Below, piece by piece: positions 51,937 through 59,757 of a DNA stretch of 64,000 bases. How positions within the stretch are numbered: position 1 is the first letter of the stretch; each line of letters opens with the position of its first letter. The stretch covers positions 36,327 to 100,326 of the forward strand of contig NZ_JAOEJU010000023.1 in the NCBI RefSeq assembly GCF_025447595.1, given 5' to 3'. Below the pieces are notes generated by a model that was given only the letters and a program-made list of their open reading frames with translations, was not told where the DNA came from and ran no database searches. The stretch comes from Pseudomonas koreensis. GTDB lineage: Bacteria > Pseudomonadota > Gammaproteobacteria > Pseudomonadales > Pseudomonadaceae. A program made the position numbers and the translations under genes.

Positions 51937-54138
51937 TCAGACCGAGTAAGACTTGCCAGTGTGGTTATTGAGGGAAATAACCTTGGTCTTGCCGATCCGG
52001 TGACGGTAGATCTCGCGCAGGTACTTGATCGACTTCTTCACGCAATCACGCGACAGGCGAATGTCGTTGATCGAGACAAACTTCTCTTTGTCGTTGATCA
52101 GTTCGCGGTACTTCTTCTCGTACATCGGCTTGATCGCGTACCAGTTGGTATCGAGGATCTTCGCCGGGTTCTCGAATTCGTTGAGCAGGTCGTCGATACG
52201 GTCTTCGTCGAATTCTTCGTTGATGATGAAGTCGAGGATCGAGTTGTCCAGGGTCTCGTCAAAACGGTACGGGGTCTTGGCGAAGCAACGCTTGATGAAC
52301 GCCACGATCAGCGTCAGGAAGTCGTCCGACAGGCACGGGCTCTTGGCGATCAGGGTGGTCAGCGACAGGTTGGCCGAGGCGCCGATCACCAGCGCGTAGC
52401 GCTTGAGCGTGGTGTTCGGGAACAGGCTGTTGAGGTGGGTCTTCAACCGGTTCAGGTCCATGTACGACAGCTTGTAGTCTTTGGGCAGCGAAACGATCGA
52501 GACCACCGACGAGCAGTTCTTGAAGAAGTGCAGGTCATGCAGGGCGGCGGCGTCGTAGCCGGAGTTCTTGTATTGCTCCAGCGAGGCGCGATAGCGCTTG
52601 GACTCGATCGGCAGCAGGCTGATGCCTTCGATGGCCTGGGTGACCTTGTTGAAGTGCGGCAGGTCGATCGAGCGGAAGAACAGGTCGTCGATGTTCAGGC
52701 GCTGCGGCTCTTTGTCGAACACCTTGAACTTGTCGCTGCTTGGCGGCGGGGTCTCCGGCACCACGGATTCGGCGTAGGCAATCGCCACCGGGCCGGCCAG
52801 ACTCATGAACAGGTCGTTGGCGTCCAGGCGAATGGTCTCGCCGATGTCGATGCCGGCGCGACGGAAATAATTCTGGTCGTAGTCGGTCGTGACCGCCTGA
52901 GCCGTCAGAATGTTGAAGATCTGCTGCGAGATGTATTGGTTGGCGTGCTTCTCCATCGCATTGACATCAATGTTCTGGATGTTGCCGTCATCGCTCTCTT
53001 CGGCGTAACGCATGATGTCGTTGGAGATCAGCATCATCGCGTTCCATGGGCGGATACGGCCCATGACGCTGGCTTCGCTGCTGTCTTCGTTGGCGAAGTT
53101 GTACGAGAAATCCCATTCTTCCGAGAGGTATTTGCACAGCAGACGACCGGCGTTGATGTGCAGCGCCTCGGACATTTCGCTGCGGTGGTCGGAAATGTTC
53201 GGCAGCACGCAGATGCCGCTGGTGAAGATCGGTTCGAACACGAACGAATGACCGCTCTTGCCGTCATGCTCGTCCATCGGTTTGGTGTCGAACGTCTTGT
53301 TCATGTACGAGTGCTGCTGGGCCAGGCCGAACTCCGAGGCCATGCCCGAACCGGTACCGCCGCCGGCACTGAAGATCGAGAAATACAGACGCGACTGGTT
53401 GGCCTTGATGCCGCAGCTGTCGATCAGGTACGAGTGGATCATTTTCCAGTCAGGGCTGGAGAAACGCTGGGTGTCCTTGTTCAGGATGATCTTCGCCAGG
53501 TACTGGCCGAGGATCGGCGCGTTACCGGCACCACCGGCGTGGACTTCGGACAAGTCCATGATCTTCATCTTGCTGTAGTCGCGCAGGAAGCCGCTTTTTT
53601 CGCCCTTGCGCGAGAAACGGATACGTCCGGCGATGTCCTTGTCGAGGTCGCCGAGCATCACCAGCGGTTCCACCAGGAACACCGGTTTGCTGCCCTTGTT
53701 CGGGCCGATCCGCAGGTTGGTCTTGATCCACTGGGCCGGGCTGTAGCCCTTGTCGGCCAGGCGACGATCGCTGGATGGGCGATCTTCGTTGTTGAATTCG
53801 TTGAGGTAGAACTTGCGCGCGTTGTACACCAGCTCCGCCACGTCGAGGGCGATGTTGGAGCCGCAACGACCGAGGCCGATCAGGCACACCGACGGGAATT
53901 CCTGATCGTTGTGCTGTTCGTTGTCGCCTTCCAGGTGCGGTGGGCGCGGGAACACCAGGTCACGCAGGCCATCGAGGTTGTCGAGGATGCGGTCGGTATT
54001 GGTTTCGGTGAAGTACAGGTATTGCTGAGTGCCCAGCGGGCGCGAGGGTGGCAATGGCTTCATCGGGGCAGGGCTGTTCGCCGCAGGGCTCAGAGTCAGA
54101 TCGGATACCGCAGTGGCCGGATTGTTTTTAGAAGTCAT
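51937..54138 (-). CDS. Large tubulin/FtsZ-superfamily-like protein, function unknown
   Basis: A 733-residue soluble protein with the nucleotide-binding motifs of the tubulin/FtsZ superfamily in the right order. The T1-like loop is IGLGRCGSN (87-95) and a T3-like glycine patch is HAGGAGNAP (200-207). The tubulin signature GGGTGSG is at 259-265. An Asn that may bind the base is in ISNDIM (N373). The H7-like helix (about 393-412) leads to RLDANDL (437-443), where D439 and D442 match the two catalytic aspartates of the FtsZ T7 loop. The first ~80 residues are a Pro-rich, probably disordered tail. A ~280-residue C-terminal region has no family I know. It is about twice the size of FtsZ, and no partner gene is adjacent. 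Confidence 0.75.
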   Translation of the reverse strand: MTSKNNPATAVSDLTLSPAANSPAPMKPLPPSRPLGTQQYLYFTETNTDRILDNLDGLRDLVFPRPPHLEGDNEQHNDQEFPSVCLIGLGRCGSNIALDVAELVYNARKFYLNEFNNEDRPSSDRRLADKGYSPAQWIKTNLRIGPNKGSKPVFLVEPLVMLGDLDKDIAGRIRFSRKGEKSGFLRDYSKMKIMDLSEVHAGGAGNAPILGQYLAKIILNKDTQRFSSPDWKMIHSYLIDSCGIKANQSRLYFSIFSAGGGTGSGMASEFGLAQQHSYMNKTFDTKPMDEHDGKSGHSFVFEPIFTSGICVLPNISDHRSEMSEALHINAGRLLCKYLSEEWDFSYNFANEDSSEASVMGRIRPWNAMMLISNDIMRYAEESDDGNIQNIDVNAMEKHANQYISQQIFNILTAQAVTTDYDQNYFRRAGIDIGETIRLDANDLFMSLAGPVAIAYAESVVPETPPPSSDKFKVFDKEPQRLNIDDLFFRSIDLPHFNKVTQAIEGISLLPIESKRYRASLEQYKNSGYDAAALHDLHFFKNCSSVVSIVSLPKDYKLSYMDLNRLKTHLNSLFPNTTLKRYALVIGASANLSLTTLIAKSPCLSDDFLTLIVAFIKRCFAKTPYRFDETLDNSILDFIINEEFDEDRIDDLLNEFENPAKILDTNWYAIKPMYEKKYRELINDKEKFVSINDIRLSRDCVKKSIKYLREIYRHRIGKTKVISLNNHTGKSYSV

Positions 54139-54335
54139 TGTGCGCCATATACCTGGACTGGTTGGTTCAGCGACCGCTGTCGTCGAACCTCACGGAATGG
54201 GAATCTCGCGTCTTTTTTCTGCGCGTGTTTGGCCCGTGCGTCAGGGGTCTGGCCTGAGTGCCGCGCGGGGGAATCCTTTCCTGATTGATGATGGATCGGC
54301 CATTATTCGGCGATCTTTAATCAAAAGGAGGCTAA

Positions 54336-55232
54336 ATGATGTCAACGCGACCTTCGTTGGGGTTTGCCGGAATCGGCCTGATGGGCCTGCCGATGTGCCG
54401 CCGCTTGCTGGCCGCCGGATATCCGCTGACCGTGTGGAACCGCAACCCGGCCAAGTGCGCGCCGCTGGTCGAGGCCGGCGCCCGGCAGGTGGCGACCCCC
54501 GCCGAACTCTGTGAACAGGCTGATGTGGTGATGCTGTGCCTGGCGGACACGGCGGTGGTGCGCGAAGTGGTGTTCGGCCCGGCCGGCGTGGCTGTAGGGG
54601 CAAAACCCGGTCAGTTGCTGGTGGATTTTTCCAGCCTCGAACCGACGGCCACCCGCGAGATGGCGGCGCAATTGGCGGACAAGACTGGCATGACCTGGCT
54701 CGACTCGCCCGTCTCTGGCGGGGTTGTCGGGGCCGAAGCCGGCAGCCTGGCGATCATGGTCGGCGGTGATGCAGCGGACCTTGATCGCGTACGCCCGGTG
54801 CTACTCGAACTCGGCCAGCGGGTCACGCATATGGGCGGCGTCGGCGCCGGTCAGGTGACCAAGGCCTGCAATCAGATGATCGTCGCCTGCAATGCCTTGG
54901 TGATCGCCGAAGTAGTGGCGCTGGCCGAACAGGCCGGGGTCGATGCCAGCCTCATCGCCGAGGCGCTGGCCGGTGGTTTTGCCGATTCGAAACCGTTGCA
55001 GATCCTCGCCCCGCAAATGGCCGAAAGCCGTTTCGAGCCGGTGAAGTGGCACGTGCGCACGCTGCTCAAGGATCTGGATACCGCGGTGAAGTTTTCCCGT
55101 GAAACCGGCTCGGCCACACCGATCAGCGGATTGGCCGCACAACTGATGCGCCTGCATGGGGCGCAGGGCTTTTTGCAGAAGGATCCAGCGACACTGGTGA
55201 AAATGTACCGCGCGCCAGACTCAGCGGATTGA
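54336..55232 (+). CDS. 3-hydroxyisobutyrate dehydrogenase-family oxidoreductase
   Basis: A 298-residue NAD(P)-dependent beta-hydroxyacid dehydrogenase. The cofactor loop GFAGIGLMGLPMCRRLLAAG is at the N-terminus. The substrate motif is DSPVSGGVVGAEAGSLAIMV, with the catalytic Lys in GQVTKACNQMIVACNA. The subgroup includes 2-hydroxy-3-oxopropionate and 3-hydroxyisobutyrate dehydrogenases; which one is not decided. The ribosome site AAGGAGG precedes the ATG at 54336. Its last 110 nt overlap the end of the convergent c-di-GMP gene. Confidence 0.88.
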   Translation: MMSTRPSLGFAGIGLMGLPMCRRLLAAGYPLTVWNRNPAKCAPLVEAGARQVATPAELCEQADVVMLCLADTAVVREVVFGPAGVAVGAKPGQLLVDFSSLEPTATREMAAQLADKTGMTWLDSPVSGGVVGAEAGSLAIMVGGDAADLDRVRPVLLELGQRVTHMGGVGAGQVTKACNQMIVACNALVIAEVVALAEQAGVDASLIAEALAGGFADSKPLQILAPQMAESRFEPVKWHVRTLLKDLDTAVKFSRETGSATPISGLAAQLMRLHGAQGFLQKDPATLVKMYRAPDSAD

Positions 55233-57405
55233 CGGTGTGCGCGTGTTTGCGTTGATTGATTTCTTCGAGCACCGGACGCAGTTCGGCCAGCGGAACCGGG
55301 CGACTGAGCAGGTAACCCTGAATGAAGTCGCATCCCGAGCGCTCCAGGAATTCGTATTGCTCCAGGCTTTCGACGCCTTCGGTGACCACCTGCAAATGCA
55401 GGGTGTGCGCCATGACGATGATCGCCTGGACGATCTCCATGTCGGCGGTGGCCTTGGGAATATCGAGGATGAACGAGCGATCGACCTTCAATGTGTTGAG
55501 CGGCAGGCGCTTGAGATAGGCCAGCGACGAATAACCGGTGCCGAAGTCGTCGATCGACAGGGACACGCCGAGGGCGCGGATTTGCCGCAACAACACCAGT
55601 GTGTTGGCGATGTTGCCCATCAAGGCGTTTTCGGTAACTTCCAGTTCCAGCCGTTCCGGCGCGACGCCAGCGCTGCGCAAGGCATGCTCGATTTCATTGG
55701 CCAGTTCTTCCCGGGCCAGATTCAGCGGTGAGCAGTTCCAGGCAATCTTCAGCTCTTCACAGCCATGGCGTGACAGTTCACCGAGGTCTTCACAGGCCTT
55801 GCGCAGCACCCAATTATCGAGTTCGGCGATCAGACCGTTGTTTTCAGCGATGGCGATAAAACGATCCGGCGTCAGCAAGCCATGCACTGGGTGCTGCCAG
55901 CGAATCAACGCCTCCAGTTTGGTGACCGTGCCTGTCTTGAGTTCGAAGATCGGCTGGTAAAACAGCATCAGTCCGTTCTCTTCGCGCAGGGCCTGGCGCA
56001 GTTCTTCTTCAAGTTGCAGCTCAAGGCTGGCGCGGTTCTTCAGGTTGGAATCAAAAAAATGCACGCCGTTGCGTCCCGCGCCCTTGGATTGGTACAGCGC
56101 CAGATCCGCATGTTTGAGCAGTTCGTCGCAAGTGGTGCCGTCCTCGGGGAACAGGCTGATGCCGATGCTGGTGGTCATCACCATGCGCCGGCCGGCCAGT
56201 TCGATCGGCTCTTTCATCTTGAGCATGATGCGCTGGGCCAGATTGCGCGCTTCTTCGCGGTCGCGCAGGCCGATCAGGATGCAGAATTCGTCGCCGCCGA
56301 AACGCGCGACCACGTCCTCATGACTGCGCACCGAACCCTTTATGTGCTGCGCGATGACCTTGAGCAGTTCGTCGCCGGCGTCATGGCCGAGGCTGTCGTT
56401 GATGCGTTTGAAGTGGTCGATGTCGAGAAACATCACCGCGAGCATGCCGCCCTCGCTGGATTTCTGGCTGAGCTTTTCGGCGAAAATCTGATTGAACCCC
56501 CGACGGTTTATCAGACTGGTCAGGGCGTCATAGTTGGCAACGTGTTGCAGCGACATGCGCGCCTGATCGAGCTGACTGAGCAGAGCGTTGACCCGGCGCA
56601 GATCGTGCTCCTTGTTTTGCAGTTTTTTGTCGGCCAGTGCCGCGCTGATGGCGCTGCCGAGGATCAACAAGGTGATCAGCGCTACCGTGAGGCCCAGTTG
56701 CAGATGGCTGGTTTGCGTGGAAAGGGTCGGGAGGCGCCCCTCGGGCAGCACCAGTTGCAACGCGGCCATGCCGGTGAAATGCATGCTGAGGATGCCGGCA
56801 CCGAGAATCAGCGCGGCCAGGTATTTAAGCATCGGCAGGTGCAGGCCGGTGGCTTCGCGCAGGTTGCCAGCCACCCACAGCGCTGCAAAGCTGGCCCCGA
56901 TGGCGATCACGATGGATGCCAGAAACAGGGTCGGTTCGTAGTAAGCCGTCGCGGCGGATTGCATGGCCGCCATGCCGACGTAATGCATGCCGGCAATGCC
57001 CAGGCCGATGACGATGGCGGTTTTGGTGTATTGCAACAGATTCGGTCGGGGATCACTCAAGGTGTGCATCGCCAGCCAGGATGCGAGCAATGCGATCAAA
57101 AGAGAAAAGAGAGTGACAGGCAGGTCGTACTGGATATCGATGGGCGCCTGGAAAGCCAGCATGCTGATGAAGTGCATCGCCCATATGCCGCCGGCCAGGC
57201 AGGTGGCGCCGATCCATCGCCACAGTCTTTGCGAGCCGGGCTCCTCCGCGTGGACGACCCGTTCCGCCATGTCGAGGGTGGCGAAACTCGCGGCGCAGGC
57301 AACCAGATAGGCTACCAGCACCAGCAAGGGATTATGTATGCAATTGAGGATGACCTGCCCGCTCTCCGGCAGCTCGGCAACAAACTGTAAACCAAGCCAC
57401 TCCAT
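55123..57405 (-). CDS. MHYT-GGDEF-EAL c-di-GMP enzyme
   Basis: A 760-residue membrane-anchored protein. The N-terminal MHYT sensor has seven membrane segments with WAMHFISMLAF, GMHYVGMAAMQ and SMHFTGMAALQ, proposed to bind copper and sense a gas. Then come a GGDEF domain with the intact site RFGGDEFCIL and an EAL domain with TKLEALIRW and DDFGTGYSSLAYLKRLPL. Both catalytic motifs look complete, so it may make or degrade c-di-GMP. This is the MucR-like architecture of Pseudomonas. Its last 110 nt overlap the convergent oxidoreductase gene; the tail beyond the EAL domain (about 45 residues) looks unstructured. Confidence 0.9.
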   Translation of the reverse strand: MEWLGLQFVAELPESGQVILNCIHNPLLVLVAYLVACAASFATLDMAERVVHAEEPGSQRLWRWIGATCLAGGIWAMHFISMLAFQAPIDIQYDLPVTLFSLLIALLASWLAMHTLSDPRPNLLQYTKTAIVIGLGIAGMHYVGMAAMQSAATAYYEPTLFLASIVIAIGASFAALWVAGNLREATGLHLPMLKYLAALILGAGILSMHFTGMAALQLVLPEGRLPTLSTQTSHLQLGLTVALITLLILGSAISAALADKKLQNKEHDLRRVNALLSQLDQARMSLQHVANYDALTSLINRRGFNQIFAEKLSQKSSEGGMLAVMFLDIDHFKRINDSLGHDAGDELLKVIAQHIKGSVRSHEDVVARFGGDEFCILIGLRDREEARNLAQRIMLKMKEPIELAGRRMVMTTSIGISLFPEDGTTCDELLKHADLALYQSKGAGRNGVHFFDSNLKNRASLELQLEEELRQALREENGLMLFYQPIFELKTGTVTKLEALIRWQHPVHGLLTPDRFIAIAENNGLIAELDNWVLRKACEDLGELSRHGCEELKIAWNCSPLNLAREELANEIEHALRSAGVAPERLELEVTENALMGNIANTLVLLRQIRALGVSLSIDDFGTGYSSLAYLKRLPLNTLKVDRSFILDIPKATADMEIVQAIIVMAHTLHLQVVTEGVESLEQYEFLERSGCDFIQGYLLSRPVPLAELRPVLEEINQRKHAHTVNPLSLARGTFSPVSLDPSAKSPAPHAGASVVRPIR

Positions 57406-57569
57406 AGCATGCCCCGTTTCCTGAGTGCGTCCTTACTGCGTCATCAACGCAGACGAATGTCAGGAGTATAGAGGCGGTTTTTGGCGTGCAAGCGATAGTG
57501 GCACATTGGCGCTAATGATTTTGGCATGAGCGTCATAGCGTTTGGCGCTAAGCATTGAAATGCCGGAAA

Positions 57570-57923
57570 TCAGGCAACCTCGTTCCAGTGCGGTTGCAGC
57601 GGCGGCAGGCCGAAACGGGCCCTTGCCTTGTCGCAGTCGGCGTTCTGTTCGCCGTTTTCCCACGACGCTTCGAACTCGCGGCAGGGGCTGGAACGCTTGT
57701 CGTAGATCGTACAGGCCACCGATTTTCCGACTTCGCCTTCCAGCGCAGTGCAGCGCGGCGCCTTGCGGTCGGTGCCGATCATCGCGACCCGACTGGGCGT
57801 GATCTGGGTGACCAGTTCATCGGGTACGGTCCCGCCGGAGGATGCGCATTCACCCCAGAAAAAAGAAACACGGAAATGGGAACAGCAGGCACCGCAATTC
57901 AGACACGGACTGGCTTCGGACAT
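57570..57923 (-). CDS. YkgJ-family cysteine-cluster protein
   Basis: A 117-residue protein of the YkgJ type, which binds zinc or an iron-sulfur cluster through several cysteines. These include CLNCGACCSHFRVSFFWGEC at the N-terminus, then CTALEGEVGKSVACTIYDKR and SPCREFE. The ATG at 57923 is preferred over an in-frame start 5 codons earlier, but the ribosome site does not decide it. It is solitary and divergent from the MFS gene. Confidence 0.8.
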   Translation of the reverse strand: MSEASPCLNCGACCSHFRVSFFWGECASSGGTVPDELVTQITPSRVAMIGTDRKAPRCTALEGEVGKSVACTIYDKRSSPCREFEASWENGEQNADCDKARARFGLPPLQPHWNEVA

Positions 57924-58226
57924 GGGCGGGGGTATCAAAGGGATTGATCGGCAGGATCCGGACGGATCCGGCGGCCATTCTAGGCTTTGCCACGGCGTTG
58001 GGAAGGGGGGTGAGAAAGTATTTTTTCATTGCCGGATTTTTCCGCAAAACCCCCGGTTTCAGGGGGATTCGAAGCATTTCAAGGGCTTACGTTTCGTTAC
58101 ACAGCCATGGCCCGTCATCAGGCTGACGAATGATCACAGACAGTCCCGACGAGCGTGACTAGATTGCAGGTTCCGGGCTCGGATGCGTTGGCAGTGAAGC
58201 CCTAATAACAATAAAGAGACGGACCC
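57924..58226. other. Intergenic region before the MFS gene
   Basis: About 300 nt holding the divergent promoters of the YkgJ-like and MFS genes. I find no supportable gene or clear hairpin. The ribosome site of the MFS gene is AAGAGACGG at its right end. Confidence 0.4.
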
Positions 58227-59576
58227 ATGCAGAACTCGACCCAAGCGGCGAATGCCTGGCGCATTCTGTTCCTGCTGTTCCTCGCCAACCTTTTCAATTT
58301 CTTCGACCGCACCATCCCGGCGATCATCATCGAACCGATCCGAATGGAATGGCACCTCAGCGACTTCCAGCTGGGGATCGTCGGCACGGCGTTCACCCTG
58401 GTCTACGCGATTGCCGGCTTACCACTGGGGCGCATGGCCGACACCGGTTCGCGCAGCAAACTGATGGGCTGGGGCCTGGCGACCTGGAGCGCGCTGACTG
58501 CCGTGAACGGTCTGGTCGGCAGTTTCTGGAGTTTCCTGTTGGTGCGAATGGGCATCGGCATCGGTGAGGCGAGTTACGCGCCCGCTGCCAACTCATTGAT
58601 TGGCGATCTGTTTCCCGCGCACCGCCGGGCCCGGGCCATGGGCATTTTCATGCTCGGCCTGCCGTTGGGGTTGCTGCTGGCCTTCTTCACCATCGGCTGG
58701 ATGGTCAAGGCGTTCGACAGCTGGCGCGCACCGTTCTTCATCGCCGCCGTGCCGGGGCTGGTGCTGGCGGTGTTCATGTTCTTCATCAAGGAACCCAAGC
58801 GCGGAGCGGCTGAAACCGTGCAGGTGTCCCAAGAGAAAGTCGACAAGCCGATCCGCCGCGTCCTCGCCGTGCCGACCTTCCTGTGGCTGGTGATGGCCGG
58901 GCTGTGCTTCAACTTCGCGACCTACGCCTGCAACTCGTTTCTGGTGCCGATGCTGCAGCGTTATTTCCTGATGCCGTTGCAGGAAGCGGCGGTGGCGACC
59001 GGGGTGATCGTCGGTGTGACCGGGTTGATCGGCCTGACCCTCGGCGGCTGGATCGCCGACAAGATTCACCAGCGGGTGGCCAATGGGCGACTGCTGTTTG
59101 CCGCGTTCAGCCTGATCATCTCGACCCTGTGCACGGCGTGGGCGCTGCATGCCGGGCGCATCGAGATCGGGGTGTTTGTCGCGGTGTTCAGCGTCGGCTG
59201 GCTGTTCGCTTATAACTTCTACACCTGCGTGTACACGGCGATTCAGGACGTGGTCGAACCGCGCCTGCGGGCCACGGCGATGGCGCTGTTCTTCGCCGGG
59301 TTGTACTTGCTGGGCGGCGGCCTGGGGCCGGTGGTGGTCGGCGGTTTGTCGGATCACTTCGCCAAGTCGGCCATGGTCTCGGCGGGCGCCGAGCAGATGA
59401 CCGAAGCCTTCAAGGCTGTCGGTCTGCATGACGCGATGTACCTGATCCCGGTGGCGCTGTTTCTGACCATGGTGTTCCTGTTCCTCGCCTCGCGGTGTTT
59501 TGTGCGGGATGCGAAGCGGATGAAGGAGGGGCTGGTGGCAGTGGTTGAGCCAGAGGGCGCAGCGGTGACTGCGTAA
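58227..59576 (+). CDS. MFS transporter (spinster-like)
   Basis: A 449-residue, 12-helix major facilitator protein. The loop between helices 2 and 3 is GLPLGRMADTGSRSKLMGWG, and the helix-4/5 segment is GIGIGEASYAPAANSLIGDL. The second-half loop GGWIADKIHQRVANGRLLF is also typical. Spinster-like MFS proteins move lipids or organic anions; the substrate here is not clear. It is monocistronic, ending before a REP doublet and terminator. Confidence 0.85.
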   Translation: MQNSTQAANAWRILFLLFLANLFNFFDRTIPAIIIEPIRMEWHLSDFQLGIVGTAFTLVYAIAGLPLGRMADTGSRSKLMGWGLATWSALTAVNGLVGSFWSFLLVRMGIGIGEASYAPAANSLIGDLFPAHRRARAMGIFMLGLPLGLLLAFFTIGWMVKAFDSWRAPFFIAAVPGLVLAVFMFFIKEPKRGAAETVQVSQEKVDKPIRRVLAVPTFLWLVMAGLCFNFATYACNSFLVPMLQRYFLMPLQEAAVATGVIVGVTGLIGLTLGGWIADKIHQRVANGRLLFAAFSLIISTLCTAWALHAGRIEIGVFVAVFSVGWLFAYNFYTCVYTAIQDVVEPRLRATAMALFFAGLYLLGGGLGPVVVGGLSDHFAKSAMVSAGAEQMTEAFKAVGLHDAMYLIPVALFLTMVFLFLASRCFVRDAKRMKEGLVAVVEPEGAAVTA

Positions 59577-59582
59577 TCGCCT

Positions 59583-59664
59583 TCGCGAGCAAGCTCGCTC
59601 CCACATTCGACCGCATTTCCTCCTGAAGGAACCCGGTCAACTGTGGGAGCGGGCTTGCTCGCGA
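59583..59664. repeat. REP doublet (REPIN-like)
   Basis: TCGCGAGCAAGCTCGCTCCC (59583 onward) and an inverted copy ending at 59664, with about 36 nt between. The right copy differs by one base (GGGCTTG instead of GAGCTTG). Confidence 0.85.
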
Positions 59665-59702
59665 AGAGGCAATCAACCGCGCAGCATAAATATCAGGCAA
59701 AC

Positions 59703-59736
59703 AAAAAGGCCCGCATCGCTGCGGGCCTTTTTTTTT
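59703..59736. terminator. Bidirectional terminator between the MFS gene and rapA
   Basis: AAAAAGGCCCGCA, loop TCGC and TGCGGGCC followed by a long T-run. The A-run on the other side allows it to work for rapA on the minus strand as well. Confidence 0.9.
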
Positions 59737-59757
59737 GGGGCGATGGAGCAGGGCGGT

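Noticed and set aside
51892..54288. Long open frame on the plus strand opposite the tubulin-like gene
   Set aside because: It reads as an Arg/Val/Gln/Asp-rich shadow of the real gene and has no motif; the minus-strand protein has the coherent tubulin motifs.
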